The notes beneath the pieces were generated by a model. It saw only the letters and a list, made by a program, of their open reading frames with translations, had not been told where the DNA came from and did no database searches. This document shows, in pieces, positions 1 through 8,981 of a stretch of DNA of 64,000 nucleotides (its first letter is position 1; every line of letters begins with the position of its first letter). Source of the stretch: Bradyrhizobium sp. CCBAU 53338. Its GTDB lineage: Bacteria; Pseudomonadota; Alphaproteobacteria; Rhizobiales; Xanthobacteraceae. The position numbers and the translations under genes were made by a program. The stretch is taken from assembly GCF_015291665.1 (NCBI RefSeq), contig NZ_CP030048.1, positions 7,227,501 to 7,291,500 of the forward strand, in the 5' to 3' direction.

Positions 1-520
1 TCATGCCGCCGCCGGCGGACAGGCCGGTGATGTAGATGCGCCTCGGATCGATGCGATGCGTCTGAACCATATGCGCGATCATCTCGCGGATCGACCTCGC
101 CTCGCCGCTGTCGCGCGCGGTGTCCTCGGGATTGAACCAGTTGAAGCAGGTGTTGCCGTTGTTGATGCGCTGCTGCTCGGGCATCACGAGCGCAAAGCCG
201 TAGTGACGCGCGAGCGTCGACCAGCCCGCGCCGAGATCGTAAGCCGCGGCGGTCTGGCCGCAGCCGTGCAGCACCACGACCAGCGCACGCGGCTTCTGCA
301 GCTGCGCCGGCACGAACGCGAACATGCGCAAGGCGCCGGGATTGTCGCCGAAGCCGGTGACTTCCCGCAACGAATTGGAGCCGTCAGCGCCCGCGCCGAA
401 GTCGGGCAGGCGCAGACCGTCCAGCCTTTGATCTGGTCTTTGATCTGGTCTTGGCAGACGTCTCAAGAGATCGACATTACGGGCAAGCGACACGGCAAGT
501 TCCTGGTGGGCGGCTTTCAA
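1..520 (-). CDS. PHB depolymerase family esterase (3' end outside window)
   Basis: Reverse-strand frame, open from about 520 to the window edge, not interrupted. The protein is an alpha/beta-hydrolase of the polyhydroxybutyrate depolymerase/LpqC esterase family. The HGCGQ oxyanion-hole segment is followed by the nucleophile motif GLSAGGGM (GxSxG), the last residues visible. These enzymes hydrolyse short-chain hydroxyalkanoate or aryl esters and are often exported, but no clear signal peptide is seen here. The start is taken as TTG at 520 because an in-frame stop lies just upstream; GTG near 489 is possible. The N-terminus holds a small tandem repeat (DQRPDQR). The Asp and His of the triad lie outside the window, so catalytic integrity cannot be judged. 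Confidence 0.8.
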   Translation of the reverse strand, partial: MKAAHQELAVSLARNVDLLRRLPRPDQRPDQRLDGLRLPDFGAGADGSNSLREVTGFGDNPGALRMFAFVPAQLQKPRALVVVLHGCGQTAAAYDLGAGWSTLARHYGFALVMPEQQRINNGNTCFNWFNPEDTARDSGEARSIREMIAHMVQTHRIDPRRIYITGLSAGGGM

Positions 521-640
521 CGTTTACCCAGACCAGATAGTTGCTGCAGTGCAAAATGAAAAGGCCGTGTGCTGCCGATCACCCGTGAAACGCGCAGAAT
601 CCCGCAGAATTCCGCACGTATTGACCGCACTGCCTCAACT

Positions 641-2047
641 TCATGCAGGTGCGCGGCGCATCCATGACAGGAATGCGGCCGAGATCATGATTAACGCCGT
701 AAACAGCGCGAGCGAGGCGAGAAATCCTGCGCGCGCTGATTGCAACGATTCGACCGCGAAGAACACCGCGCCGATTGCGGCCACTCCGGCCGCATTTCCG
801 ATCTGCGCCGTGGTGCCGTACATGCCGGACGCCGAGCCTGCGGCGACAGGCTTGACGGTCGAGAGCACCGCACCCGAGAGCGGCGCCATCACCAGACCCT
901 GGCCGTAGCCGAAGATGATCATGACGAGCGCGAGTTCGGTCGGCGTCGGCGCATCAACGAAGTCCGCCACGCATGCGAGTGCGGCGAGACCTGCGATCTG
1001 CAACGCGCAGCCTTCGATCAACACCTTGGTGCCGCGATGTCTTGCCCGTGCGCCGCTATGGCGCGAGGCGACGACGAAAGCGAGCGCGAGCGGAACGAAG
1101 GCGAGGCCGGCCGAAAGCGGCGGGATCTTCAGGCCGCGCTGCATGAACAGCGTCATCACCAGATAGAACGAAAGATTGGCGCAGAAGAAAAAGAACGCGG
1201 CGCCGAGCCCGCGCAGGAAGGCCGCGTCCGCCAAAAGCGCGAGATCGATCAGCGGCATGCCGCCGCCGCGCGCGACCGCGTGTTCGAGCCGCACGAACGC
1301 CGCGAGGATCACAGCGCCGCTTCCCATCACGGCCCACAGCAACGGCGCCCAGCCGACATCGTGGCCGAACAGCAGCGGCCCGATCAGGCACAACAGCCCG
1401 GCGAACAGCACGATGCTGCCCTTGATGTCGAGCCGTGTGCCCGATCGCCGCGGCGCCGTCGGCATGACGCGCCAGGCAGCGACCGCGATCACGAGGCCGC
1501 TGGGCACGTTGACGAAGAACACCGAACGCCAGCCGGTGTGGGCGAGATCGATCGTGACCAGCAGACCGCCGAGCAGAAAGCCCGCGGCGCCCGCGAGCCC
1601 GAGCACGATGCCGTAGATGCCGAAGGCCCGGTTGCGCGACTCGTCGGTGAACAGCAGATGCAAGGTCGCCAGCACCTGCGGCACCATCAGCGCGGCCGTC
1701 GCCCCCTGCGCCAGCCGGGCGACGATCAGCTCCATGCCTGATTGCGCGAGGCCGCACCACAGCGACGTCGCGGTGAAACCGAGCACGCCGGCGAGAAAGA
1801 CATTCTTCGTCCCGTGGATATCGCCGAGGCGGCCGCCGGTGACGACCAGCGTGGCATAGGCGATCAGGTAGATCGCGATGACGGATTCGATCTGCGCCGG
1901 CGTCGCGTGGAGGTCGACGGCGATGGTCGGAATGGCGACATTCACGATGAAGGCGTCGACGCCGAACATGAACTGCGCGGCGACGACGATAGCCAGCACC
2001 CACCAGCGGCGGGTCGAATCGACGGGCTTCGTGACGGTCTGATGCAT
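641..2047 (-). CDS. MFS drug exporter, DHA2 (EmrB/QacA-like) type
   Basis: A 468-residue polytopic membrane protein. The N-terminus (WWVLAIVVAAQFMFGVDAFI) is the first helix of the DHA2 14-helix family, which usually expels toxic hydrophobic compounds by proton antiport. The motif-A region GGRLGDIHGTKNVF follows helix 2. Many further hydrophobic segments continue to the C-terminus. The frame stays open upstream to 2203, but that extension is arginine-rich and unlike a transporter N-terminus, so ATG at 2047 is preferred. It is divergent from the LLM monooxygenase gene, with about 230 bp of shared upstream region. The substrate cannot be told from sequence. Confidence 0.85.
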   Translation of the reverse strand: MHQTVTKPVDSTRRWWVLAIVVAAQFMFGVDAFIVNVAIPTIAVDLHATPAQIESVIAIYLIAYATLVVTGGRLGDIHGTKNVFLAGVLGFTATSLWCGLAQSGMELIVARLAQGATAALMVPQVLATLHLLFTDESRNRAFGIYGIVLGLAGAAGFLLGGLLVTIDLAHTGWRSVFFVNVPSGLVIAVAAWRVMPTAPRRSGTRLDIKGSIVLFAGLLCLIGPLLFGHDVGWAPLLWAVMGSGAVILAAFVRLEHAVARGGGMPLIDLALLADAAFLRGLGAAFFFFCANLSFYLVMTLFMQRGLKIPPLSAGLAFVPLALAFVVASRHSGARARHRGTKVLIEGCALQIAGLAALACVADFVDAPTPTELALVMIIFGYGQGLVMAPLSGAVLSTVKPVAAGSASGMYGTTAQIGNAAGVAAIGAVFFAVESLQSARAGFLASLALFTALIMISAAFLSWMRRAPA

Positions 2048-2280
2048 TTTTCGCGCGGCCCCGGGATGATCACCGCCGGATGATTCCAGACCGCGCGCGG
2101 TGTCGCGATTACCTCGGAGGTAGTCCGTGCGCTCTTGGCCGATCTCCGCAACCAGCAAGAGGAAGAAGAAACGCGCATGCCTGCATTCCGCCATACGGGA
2201 CATCGCGCGATTGCGTTCGCGGCAACGCCCACGTAGCCTCGCATCACCAACAAACAGAAAATTCAGCCGGAGAGAACGCC

Positions 2281-3516
2281 ATGGCGCGCCTGAAGTTTGG
2301 AGCCTTTCTTGCCCCGCATCACCCGATCGGGGAGCATCCGATGCTTCAGTTCCGGCGCGACCTCGACCTGGTCGAGCAACTGGATGCGCTCGGTTATGAC
2401 GAGTTCTGGTGCGGCGAGCACCATTCCTCCGGCTGGGAAATGATCGCCTCGCCCGAGATGTTCCTGGCCGCGGCCGGCGAGCGCACCAAGCGGATCAAGC
2501 TCGGCACCGGCGTGATATCGCTGCCCTATCACCATCCCTTCAACGTGGCCCAGCGCATGGTGCAACTCGATCACATGACCGGCGGCCGCGCCATCTTCGG
2601 CTCCGGGCCCGGCGCGCTTGCCTCCGACGCGCATACGCTCGGCATCGACCCGATGACGCAGCGCGACCGACAGGACGAGGCGATCGCCGTGATCCGCCGC
2701 CTGTTCAACGGCGAGCGCGTCACCGCCAGGAGCGACTGGTTCACCATGAACGACGCGGCGCTCCAGCTCCTGCCGTTGCAGGAGGAGATGCCGTTCGTGG
2801 TGGCCTCGCAGATCTCGCCGTCGGGCATGACGCTCGCCGGCAAATACGGCATCGGCATCATCTCGCTGGGCTCGATGACGACGCAAGGGCTGATGTCGCT
2901 GCAGCAGCAATGGCAGTTCGCCGAGGACGCCGCCAAGAAGCACGGCACCATTGTGAGCCGCGCCGACTGGCGCGTGCTGCTCACCTTCCACATCGCCGAG
3001 AGCCGCGAGCAGGCCCGCAAGGAAGCCGGCGCCGGGCTGATGCGCTGGCACAACGAATATAACGTCGGCACGCTGCAACGGCCGGGCCTCACCGCCTTCT
3101 CCTCGCCCGACGAGGCCGTGGACAAGACCGCCTTCGTCGAGGGCGCGGCCTCGACCATCGGCACGCCCGACGATCTCGTCAAGACCATCAAGAACGTGAT
3201 GGAGGTCTCCGGCGGCATCGGCGCCGTCATCGGCTTCGTGCACGACTGGGCCAATCCGGAAGCCACGCGCCGGAGCTGGGACATGGTGGCGCGCTATGTC
3301 GTGCCCGAGATCAACGGCTATATCGACGGACTGCGCAGGTCGCAAAAATTCGTGATCGAGAACCGCGCGATCTTCGAGCGCGCAGGCCAGGCCGTGATGG
3401 CCAAGATCATGCAGAACGAGAAGGCCGCCGAAGCGCTGAAGGTCACCGGCCCCGGCCGCGTCGCCATTCCCGCCGTCAATGCGCCGGATCTGCAAAAGGA
3501 AGCGGCGAAGCGGTAA
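2281..3516 (+). CDS. LLM class flavin-dependent monooxygenase
   Basis: A 411-residue bacterial-luciferase-like (LLM) oxidoreductase, close to the limonene-monooxygenase/alkanal-monooxygenase branch. It would use reduced FMN from a separate reductase to oxygenate an unknown substrate. The TIM-barrel signatures are visible: FGAFLAPHHP at the N-terminus, the YDEFWCGEHH segment (about residues 38-47), and LGTGVISLPYHHPFNVAQRM with DHMTGGRAIFGSGPG. Start chosen at ATG 2281 because GGAGAG lies six bases upstream; the longer open frame upstream of it is non-conserved and basic. It may act with the P450 downstream, but no operon is evident because a 147-bp gap with a strong palindrome separates them. 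Confidence 0.88.
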   Translation: MARLKFGAFLAPHHPIGEHPMLQFRRDLDLVEQLDALGYDEFWCGEHHSSGWEMIASPEMFLAAAGERTKRIKLGTGVISLPYHHPFNVAQRMVQLDHMTGGRAIFGSGPGALASDAHTLGIDPMTQRDRQDEAIAVIRRLFNGERVTARSDWFTMNDAALQLLPLQEEMPFVVASQISPSGMTLAGKYGIGIISLGSMTTQGLMSLQQQWQFAEDAAKKHGTIVSRADWRVLLTFHIAESREQARKEAGAGLMRWHNEYNVGTLQRPGLTAFSSPDEAVDKTAFVEGAASTIGTPDDLVKTIKNVMEVSGGIGAVIGFVHDWANPEATRRSWDMVARYVVPEINGYIDGLRRSQKFVIENRAIFERAGQAVMAKIMQNEKAAEALKVTGPGRVAIPAVNAPDLQKEAAKR

Positions 3517-3535
3517 GCCGCAAGACCATCCGGTG

Positions 3536-3571
3536 GTCGTCCCGGCGAAGGCCGGCCTTCGCCGGGACGAC
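3536..3571. repeat. 36-bp perfect palindrome
   Basis: Two 18-base halves (3536-3553 and 3554-3571) are exact reverse complements with no loop, centred on GGCCGGCC. It sits 20 bp after the LLM gene. It resembles the dispersed GC-rich palindromes found between genes in Bradyrhizobium and Rhodopseudomonas genomes. It could act as a bidirectional transcription stop, although no T-run follows. Confidence 0.75.
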
Positions 3572-3663
3572 GATGGTGTGTTCGGCGACGCGCCAAACAA
3601 CCCTCGCGTCATCGCGCCCGTATTGTGCTATATCGTCGGGGTCAGCCATCCGGAGCGATCGTC

Positions 3664-5040
3664 ATGTCGATGCAGAATGTGGCCGCGCCTGTGCTTCCGT
3701 ACACCGCGCCCCGGCGCAACGAGCTGACGCACATCCCCGGCGACGAAGGCTGGCCGATCATCGGCAAGACCTTTCAGACGCTTGCCGATCCCAAGGGACA
3801 TATCGAAGCAAACGGCGCCAAGTACGGGCCGGTCTACCGCACCCACATATTCGGCGAGACCAATGTCGTGCTGCTCGGGCCGGAGGCGAACGAGCTCGTG
3901 CTGTTCGACCAGCACAAGCTGTTCTCCTCGACACACGGCTGGAACAAGGTACTCGGCCTGCTGTTTCCGCGCGGATTGATGCTGCTCGATTTCGACGAAC
4001 ACCGCCTGCATCGCAAGGCGCTGTCGGTCGCGTTCAAGTCCGGGCCGATGAAATCCTATCTCAGCGATCTCGATCGCGGCATCTCCGCCCGCGTCGCGCA
4101 GTGGAAGACCAGGCCCGGGGAGATGCAGCTCTATCCGGCGATGAAGCAGCTCACGCTCGATCTCGCGGCAGCATCCTTCCTCGGCGCCGGTATCGGCCCC
4201 GAAGTCGACGAGATCAACCGCGCCTTCGTCGACATGGTCGCGGCCGCCGTCGCCCCGATCCGCAGGCCCCTGCCCGGCACCCAGATGGCGGCCGGCGTGC
4301 GGGGGCGCAAGCGCATCGTCGCCTATTTCCGCGAGCAGATCCCGCTGCGACGCGGCAATCACGGCGGCGACGATCTGTTCTCGCACCTCTGCCGCGCCAC
4401 CCACGAGGACGGCGCGCTCTTGTCCGAACAGGACATCATCGACCACATGAGCTTTCTGATGATGGCGGCGCACGACACGCTGACCTCGTCGCTGACCTCC
4501 TTCATCGGCGAACTCGCCGCGCATCCGGATTGGCAGGCCAGGCTGCGCGAGGAAGTTGCTGCGCTCGGGCTTGCGGCGGACGCGCCGACCAGCTTCGATG
4601 ATCTCGAAAAAATGCCGCTGTCGGAGATGGCGTTCAAGGAGGCGCTGCGGATCAAGCCGCCGGTGCCCTCGATGCCGCGCCGTGCGATGCGCGACTTCAC
4701 CTTCAAGGGCTTTACGATTCCCGCCGGCACCGCCGTCGGCGTCAATCCGCTCTACACGCACCACATGAAGGACATCTGGCCGGAGCCGGATCGCTTCGAT
4801 CCCCTGCGCTTCACCGAGGAAGCCCAGCGCAACCGCCATCGCTTCGCCTGGGTGCCGTTCGGCGGCGGTGCGCATATGTGCCTCGGCCTGCACTTCGCCT
4901 ACATGCAGGCAAAATGCTTCGCGCGGCACTTCCTGCAGAACGTCGAGGTGTCGCTCGAGCCCGGCTACAAACCGGATTGGCAGATGTGGCCGATCCCGAA
5001 GCCGCGGGATGGGTTGAAGGTGCGGGTGAAGGCGGTGTGA
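3664..5040 (+). CDS. Cytochrome P450
   Basis: A 458-residue soluble class I P450. The heme-binding loop FGGGAHMCLG (FxxGxxxCxG; Cys near residue 413) is intact. The I-helix oxygen-activation segment reads MMAAHDTLTSS, and the K-helix ExxR is in KEALRIKPP. The N-terminal proline-rich stretch HIPGDEGWPIIGKTF resembles CYP120/CYP26-type members, so a lipophilic isoprenoid or fatty substrate is possible but not shown. Start at ATG 3664 is supported by GGAG eight bases upstream. No ferredoxin or ferredoxin reductase is adjacent, so electron partners would be encoded elsewhere. Confidence 0.92.
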   Translation: MSMQNVAAPVLPYTAPRRNELTHIPGDEGWPIIGKTFQTLADPKGHIEANGAKYGPVYRTHIFGETNVVLLGPEANELVLFDQHKLFSSTHGWNKVLGLLFPRGLMLLDFDEHRLHRKALSVAFKSGPMKSYLSDLDRGISARVAQWKTRPGEMQLYPAMKQLTLDLAAASFLGAGIGPEVDEINRAFVDMVAAAVAPIRRPLPGTQMAAGVRGRKRIVAYFREQIPLRRGNHGGDDLFSHLCRATHEDGALLSEQDIIDHMSFLMMAAHDTLTSSLTSFIGELAAHPDWQARLREEVAALGLAADAPTSFDDLEKMPLSEMAFKEALRIKPPVPSMPRRAMRDFTFKGFTIPAGTAVGVNPLYTHHMKDIWPEPDRFDPLRFTEEAQRNRHRFAWVPFGGGAHMCLGLHFAYMQAKCFARHFLQNVEVSLEPGYKPDWQMWPIPKPRDGLKVRVKAV

Positions 5041-5043
5041 CCA

Positions 5044-5168
5044 TCGTGTCCCGGACGCACGAAGCGCGAGCCGGACCCAGAACGTTGCGGCATATTCAGC
5101 ACGGAAAGACGGACCCCGGCTCTGCAGCCGCACCGATGAAGAAGCGCTGCGCGGCGTCCGGGGCACGA
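5044..5168. repeat. Intergenic repeat with 15-bp terminal inverted repeats
   Basis: The ends 5044-5058 and 5154-5168 are inverted copies differing at one base, enclosing about 95 bp of GC-rich sequence. It matches the style of small non-coding palindromic elements that occur many times between genes in Bradyrhizobium (from general knowledge; copy number not checked). It lies right after the P450 gene and appears to have replaced part of an old SDR gene on its right. Confidence 0.6.
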
Positions 5169-5218
5169 GACATCGTCTTGCGCGACGCGCCATAGCGGTG
5201 CTGCCGGCTCCAGTTGTG

Positions 5219-5341
5219 CCGGCCTGCGATCACAATTTTGGCACCTTCGGCAACGAAGACTTCCACAATCCGCTGTCCGATCCTGCTGGTCGCGCCCGAG
5301 ATCACCGCACCGTTGCCGTCTAGCCTGCCGATGGAATGTCC
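5219..5341 (-). pseudogene. N-terminal fragment of a short-chain dehydrogenase/reductase
   Basis: The reverse strand reads GRLDGNGAVISGATSRIG followed by QRIVEVFVAEGAKIVIAGR. This is the first beta-alpha-beta of an SDR Rossmann fold: the TGxxxGIG nucleotide-binding motif (here SGATSRIG) and the second strand ending AGR. The similarity then stops and the frame runs into the 5044-5168 repeat, so only about 40 residues of a roughly 250-residue enzyme remain. It is best seen as a decayed gene cut by the repeat. Confidence 0.6.
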
Positions 5342-5526
5342 CTGCTTTTGAATGATTTGACGCCAAATGGCGGACACCGATCGATGACGCTTCCGCGACA
5401 GTCGACGCCGCCGCGATCGCTATTCCTGCCTGATCGTGGCAAGGCAAGCTTTGCTTGTGCATGCGGGATGCGTAACATCATGACCCATCTTTCGTTTTTT
5501 GCGCGTCACGCGCGACCGGGCTGCGT

Positions 5527-6492
5527 ATGGGGAAGCTGATCGACGAATTCCGCAAAGGCTGGCAGGGCGAGGCTCCGCCATCGCTCGGCCTGAGCATCGC
5601 ATTCGCCGTGGCCTCCCTGCTGCTTGCGACGCTGGCCCGCTGGGGGCTCGCGCAGGTGCGCCCGGACGTCTACTTCACGCCGTACTTTCCGGCCGTGCTC
5701 TTCGCCGCAGCCTTCGGCGGCCTGCGGATCGGGGTGGTGACGGCGCTGGTCGGCGGCGTGCTCGGCGTCGTCGTGAATTTCGACCACACGTTTCCCGACC
5801 GCGCACGGTTCGTGCTTCTGACACTCTATTGGGGCGTCTCTGCGCTCACCATCTGGGGCGTCGAGCACTATCGCACGATGCTGGCGGAGCAGCGTCGGAT
5901 TTCCAAGCGCCTGATCGAGGAAGAGGACTATCGCAAGGTGCTGGTCGACGAGCTGCAGCACCGGCTGAAGAACAAGCTGTCCACCGTGCACGCCGTGCTG
6001 CACCAGGTGCTGCACGATCAGCCGCAGGTCTGGGCCCGGATCGATCCACGGCTGCGCTCGCTGGCCGCGACCGATGATCTGATCTCGCGGATCGACAAGG
6101 CCGGCTGCGACATCCGCGATCTCCTGATCTCGGAGCTCGGCCCTTACGGCCATGTCCGCTTCACCCTCAACGGCGACCGGCTGTTCCTGCCGCCGAAGCT
6201 CGCGGTGACGCTGTCGCTGATGTTTCACGAGCTCGCCACCAACGCCGGCAAATACGGCGCGTTCTCCTCACCGCGGGGATTGTTGCAGGTGTCATGGACC
6301 GTCAGCGACGATCGCCTGACCGTCACCTGGGACGAAACCGAGGGACCGACCGTCGGCGAAATCTCCGAGCCCGGCTTCGGCACCAAGCTCTTGAAGTCGG
6401 CGCTGTCGGCCTTCGACGGCAAGACCGAGGTCTCCTATTTGAAGACCGGCCTGCATTGCATCATGCAATGTCGCATTCCCCGGAGGGAGTGA
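5527..6492 (+). CDS. Membrane-bound HWE-family sensor histidine kinase
   Basis: A 321-residue protein with about four hydrophobic segments at residues 15-115, resembling the DUF4118 sensor region. A coiled linker follows, then a kinase core of the HWE/HisKA_2 type common in rhizobia. The phosphoacceptor His is in ELQHRLKNKLSTVHAVLHQ (about residue 145). The ATP-binding N-box is FHELATNAGKYGA, and the G-region is PGFGTKLL. No response regulator is adjacent, so it is an orphan. HWE kinases often feed the general stress (PhyR) or c-di-GMP networks, and three c-di-GMP genes follow downstream. The start has no strong ribosome-binding site. Confidence 0.88.
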   Translation: MGKLIDEFRKGWQGEAPPSLGLSIAFAVASLLLATLARWGLAQVRPDVYFTPYFPAVLFAAAFGGLRIGVVTALVGGVLGVVVNFDHTFPDRARFVLLTLYWGVSALTIWGVEHYRTMLAEQRRISKRLIEEEDYRKVLVDELQHRLKNKLSTVHAVLHQVLHDQPQVWARIDPRLRSLAATDDLISRIDKAGCDIRDLLISELGPYGHVRFTLNGDRLFLPPKLAVTLSLMFHELATNAGKYGAFSSPRGLLQVSWTVSDDRLTVTWDETEGPTVGEISEPGFGTKLLKSALSAFDGKTEVSYLKTGLHCIMQCRIPRRE

Positions 6493-6562
6493 CTGTGGAC
6501 CGCTCTGCCTACGGGAGGCAGAGCAATCGCCATGGATCGACGATTGTCCGCGGGCTTGCTTC

Positions 6563-6713
6563 GTCCCTCCCGCTTGCGGGAGAGGCCGACGCGCTCGCAG
6601 AGCGCGGCGGGTGAAGGTTCTCTCCACCCAGGGACATTCTCTGCAGTCCTCGACAATCCCGACACGGAGAGACCCCCACCCCAAACCGTCCCCCGCAAGC
6701 GGGAGAGGGAGCC
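6563..6713. repeat. Intergenic repeat with hairpin ends
   Basis: The left end (near 6563-6586) and right end (near 6688-6713) are related inverted copies. Each contains its own hairpin with the stem CTCCCGC/GCGGGAG. The element fills most of the 497-bp gap between the histidine kinase and the next gene. It belongs to the dispersed-repeat style of this group of bacteria. The rest of the gap (6714-6989) shows no gene. Confidence 0.55.
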
Positions 6714-6989
6714 CACTTTCGATGCCGCAGCAGCGTGCACACGATATGCAGTCGCCTCCTTAGGGGTCGACTACGCTCACACCGATTTCAAGCGAAAGCG
6801 AACCGCGCATTCCACTCGCGCTTTCGCAAGCGCTGTTGACCTTCTGTTAATGACGATCGGCGGCACGCCTCGTATCGTCGCAAGTTTCTCGCAAAACACC
6901 CCCGTATTTCTGCGGACCCCTTAACCAAACCTAAGAGGGAACCGCGCATGATCGCGTCCATTGCAAAGCCGCGCTGAACAAGAAGATTC

Positions 6990-8735
6990 ATGACTTCTAT
7001 GAACGACAACGCATACAACGGCGCGAGCGAGGCCGAACTCGGATTTCTCAAGGAAATCGTTAGAATGCTGCCTGCCGGCCTGACCGTGCAGGACGCGCAA
7101 GGCAAGCTTCTGCTGGTTAACGATGTCGCCGCGTCCCAGCTCGGCATGGACGGCAGCCGTCCCTCGCCCAATCTCGCGCCGCGCCGCGAGGCCTGCCAGC
7201 AAGCGTTGAAGTCCGGCCAGTCGGTCACCTCCGAGGAAGCGCTCCACGATGGAGCCGCACGCCAGGTGCTGCTGACCACCCATCGCCCCATCAGTCTCGC
7301 CGGACGCGAGCTCCTGATCTCGGCCTCCTCCGACATCACGGAGCAGAAGAATTTCGAGGACCAGCTGTTCCGTTCGGCTTATTTCGACGAGCTGACCGGC
7401 CTGCCCTCGCGGCGCGTGATCGAGCATCGCACCAACGGCCTTTTGGCTCGCGACCAGCCCGGTGAACGTTTCGCGCTGGCCTTTCTCGACGTCGACAATT
7501 TCAAGCACATCAACGACTATTACGGCCACGCCGTCGGCGACGCGCTGCTGGTCGAGCTGTCGAAACGGCTCGGGCGAGACTTGCGCGACTCCGACATGCT
7601 GTCGCGCATCTCCGGCGACGAGTTCCTGCTGCTGCTCTCGCCGATCCAGAGCCAGGACGAGGTCGCCGAATTCATGCAGTCGACGCTGGAGCGGCTGACC
7701 GCGCCGTTCTTCATCGACAATTCCGAGCTGTTCGTTTCCACCTCCGTCGGAGTCAGTCTCTATCCCGATCACGGCCGCAACTTCGAGACGCTGCGACAGA
7801 ACGCCGACATCGCGATGTACCGCATCAAGAACAACGGCAAGGGATCCGCCTCATTCTTCGATGCCGGCATGGAGCGCGAGGCTCTGGCGCGGATGAAGAT
7901 CGAGCAGTCGCTGCGGCTCGCCATTCTCGAAAAGCGCTTCTGTTGCGCGTTCCAGTCCAAGGTCGACATCCGCACGCAAGCCGTGAAGGGCATCGAGGCG
8001 CTGGTGCGCCTGCGCGACGACGAGGGCGTGATTCAGGCGCCGGGCTCGTTCATCAATCTCGCCAGCGAGCTCGGGCTGATCGACGAGCTCACCCATCTCG
8101 TGCTGGCCGAGATCGTCAAGTCGATCGACCTGATCAACGAGAGCTTCGGCGCGGACGCCACCATCAGCATCAATGTCGCCGCCAAGCAGGCCGGCAACCC
8201 CGAATTCATGCGCAATTTCGCGCAGGCGATGAAGGACACCGGCTTTCCGCAGCGCTTCATGATCGAGGTGACCGAAGACGCCTTCGTCGCCAAGAACCAT
8301 TTCCAGAGCGAGATCCTGCCGATGTTCCGCAAGCTCGGCGTCGGCATTTCCATCGACGATTTCGGCACCGGCTATTCGTCGCTCTCGGCGCTCGCCGACA
8401 TCACCGCCGACGAGATCAAGATCGACCGCTCCTTCATCACCGACATCCATAAGCGGCCGCGCAGCCAGGGCATCCTGCGCGCGATCGAATCCTTGAGCGA
8501 AGCGCTCGGCATGACCGTGATCGCCGAGGGGCTCGAAACCTACGAAGAGCTCGCCTATCTCCAGGCCGCGACCAAGATCCGCTACGCGCAGGGCTATTAT
8601 TTCGCCCGACCGATCTTCCTGGAGGAGCTGAAGCTCGCCACCCCCGCCTCCAGCGAATCCCGCACCAGCGTCTCGGCCCGACCGATGCAGCAGAACCGGC
8701 AGGGCTATTCGCGGGCGAGCGCGTATCGGCGGTAG
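6990..8735 (+). CDS. PAS-GGDEF-EAL bifunctional c-di-GMP protein
   Basis: A 581-residue soluble protein. A PAS-like domain (about 20-125) is followed by a diguanylate cyclase domain (about 128-290) whose signature is SGDEF instead of GGDEF. An RxxD inhibitory-site motif (RDSD) sits five residues before it. An EAL phosphodiesterase domain (about 305-550) has EALVR, the loop-6 motif IDDFGTGYSSL and KIDRSF. The SGDEF variant may still be active, since S for the first G is tolerated in some cyclases, but it could also be a regulatory GTP-binding domain. The EAL catalytic set looks complete, so net c-di-GMP hydrolysis is the likelier activity. It is first of three consecutive c-di-GMP genes. Confidence 0.9.
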   Translation: MTSMNDNAYNGASEAELGFLKEIVRMLPAGLTVQDAQGKLLLVNDVAASQLGMDGSRPSPNLAPRREACQQALKSGQSVTSEEALHDGAARQVLLTTHRPISLAGRELLISASSDITEQKNFEDQLFRSAYFDELTGLPSRRVIEHRTNGLLARDQPGERFALAFLDVDNFKHINDYYGHAVGDALLVELSKRLGRDLRDSDMLSRISGDEFLLLLSPIQSQDEVAEFMQSTLERLTAPFFIDNSELFVSTSVGVSLYPDHGRNFETLRQNADIAMYRIKNNGKGSASFFDAGMEREALARMKIEQSLRLAILEKRFCCAFQSKVDIRTQAVKGIEALVRLRDDEGVIQAPGSFINLASELGLIDELTHLVLAEIVKSIDLINESFGADATISINVAAKQAGNPEFMRNFAQAMKDTGFPQRFMIEVTEDAFVAKNHFQSEILPMFRKLGVGISIDDFGTGYSSLSALADITADEIKIDRSFITDIHKRPRSQGILRAIESLSEALGMTVIAEGLETYEELAYLQAATKIRYAQGYYFARPIFLEELKLATPASSESRTSVSARPMQQNRQGYSRASAYRR

Positions 8736-8981
8736 GCCGGCGGCAGCGCAACTCCCTCGCCCGGCCTCGGGTCGAGGGCGCCGACGCCTCGCATCAAGCT
8801 TCGGTTAACGATGCAGCGCAGCGCGCCGTACAACCGCTGCGCAACCGGGACGCGATGCCTCGCGGCTCCCGCGTTGCTGGATATCCGTAGAAGTCCGCAA
8901 CCGGTTTAAGCCATGGGTAACCGGCTTTCCTAAGCATTGCGCCATCTGTCCGTAGTAATTCTGGTCCTCCAGGGGAGTGGG

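Noticed and set aside
2263..3612. 449-codon reverse frame over the LLM gene
   Set aside because: Shadow frame of a GC-rich gene; His/Ala/Gly/Arg-rich, no domain, and the LLM protein on the other strand is clear.
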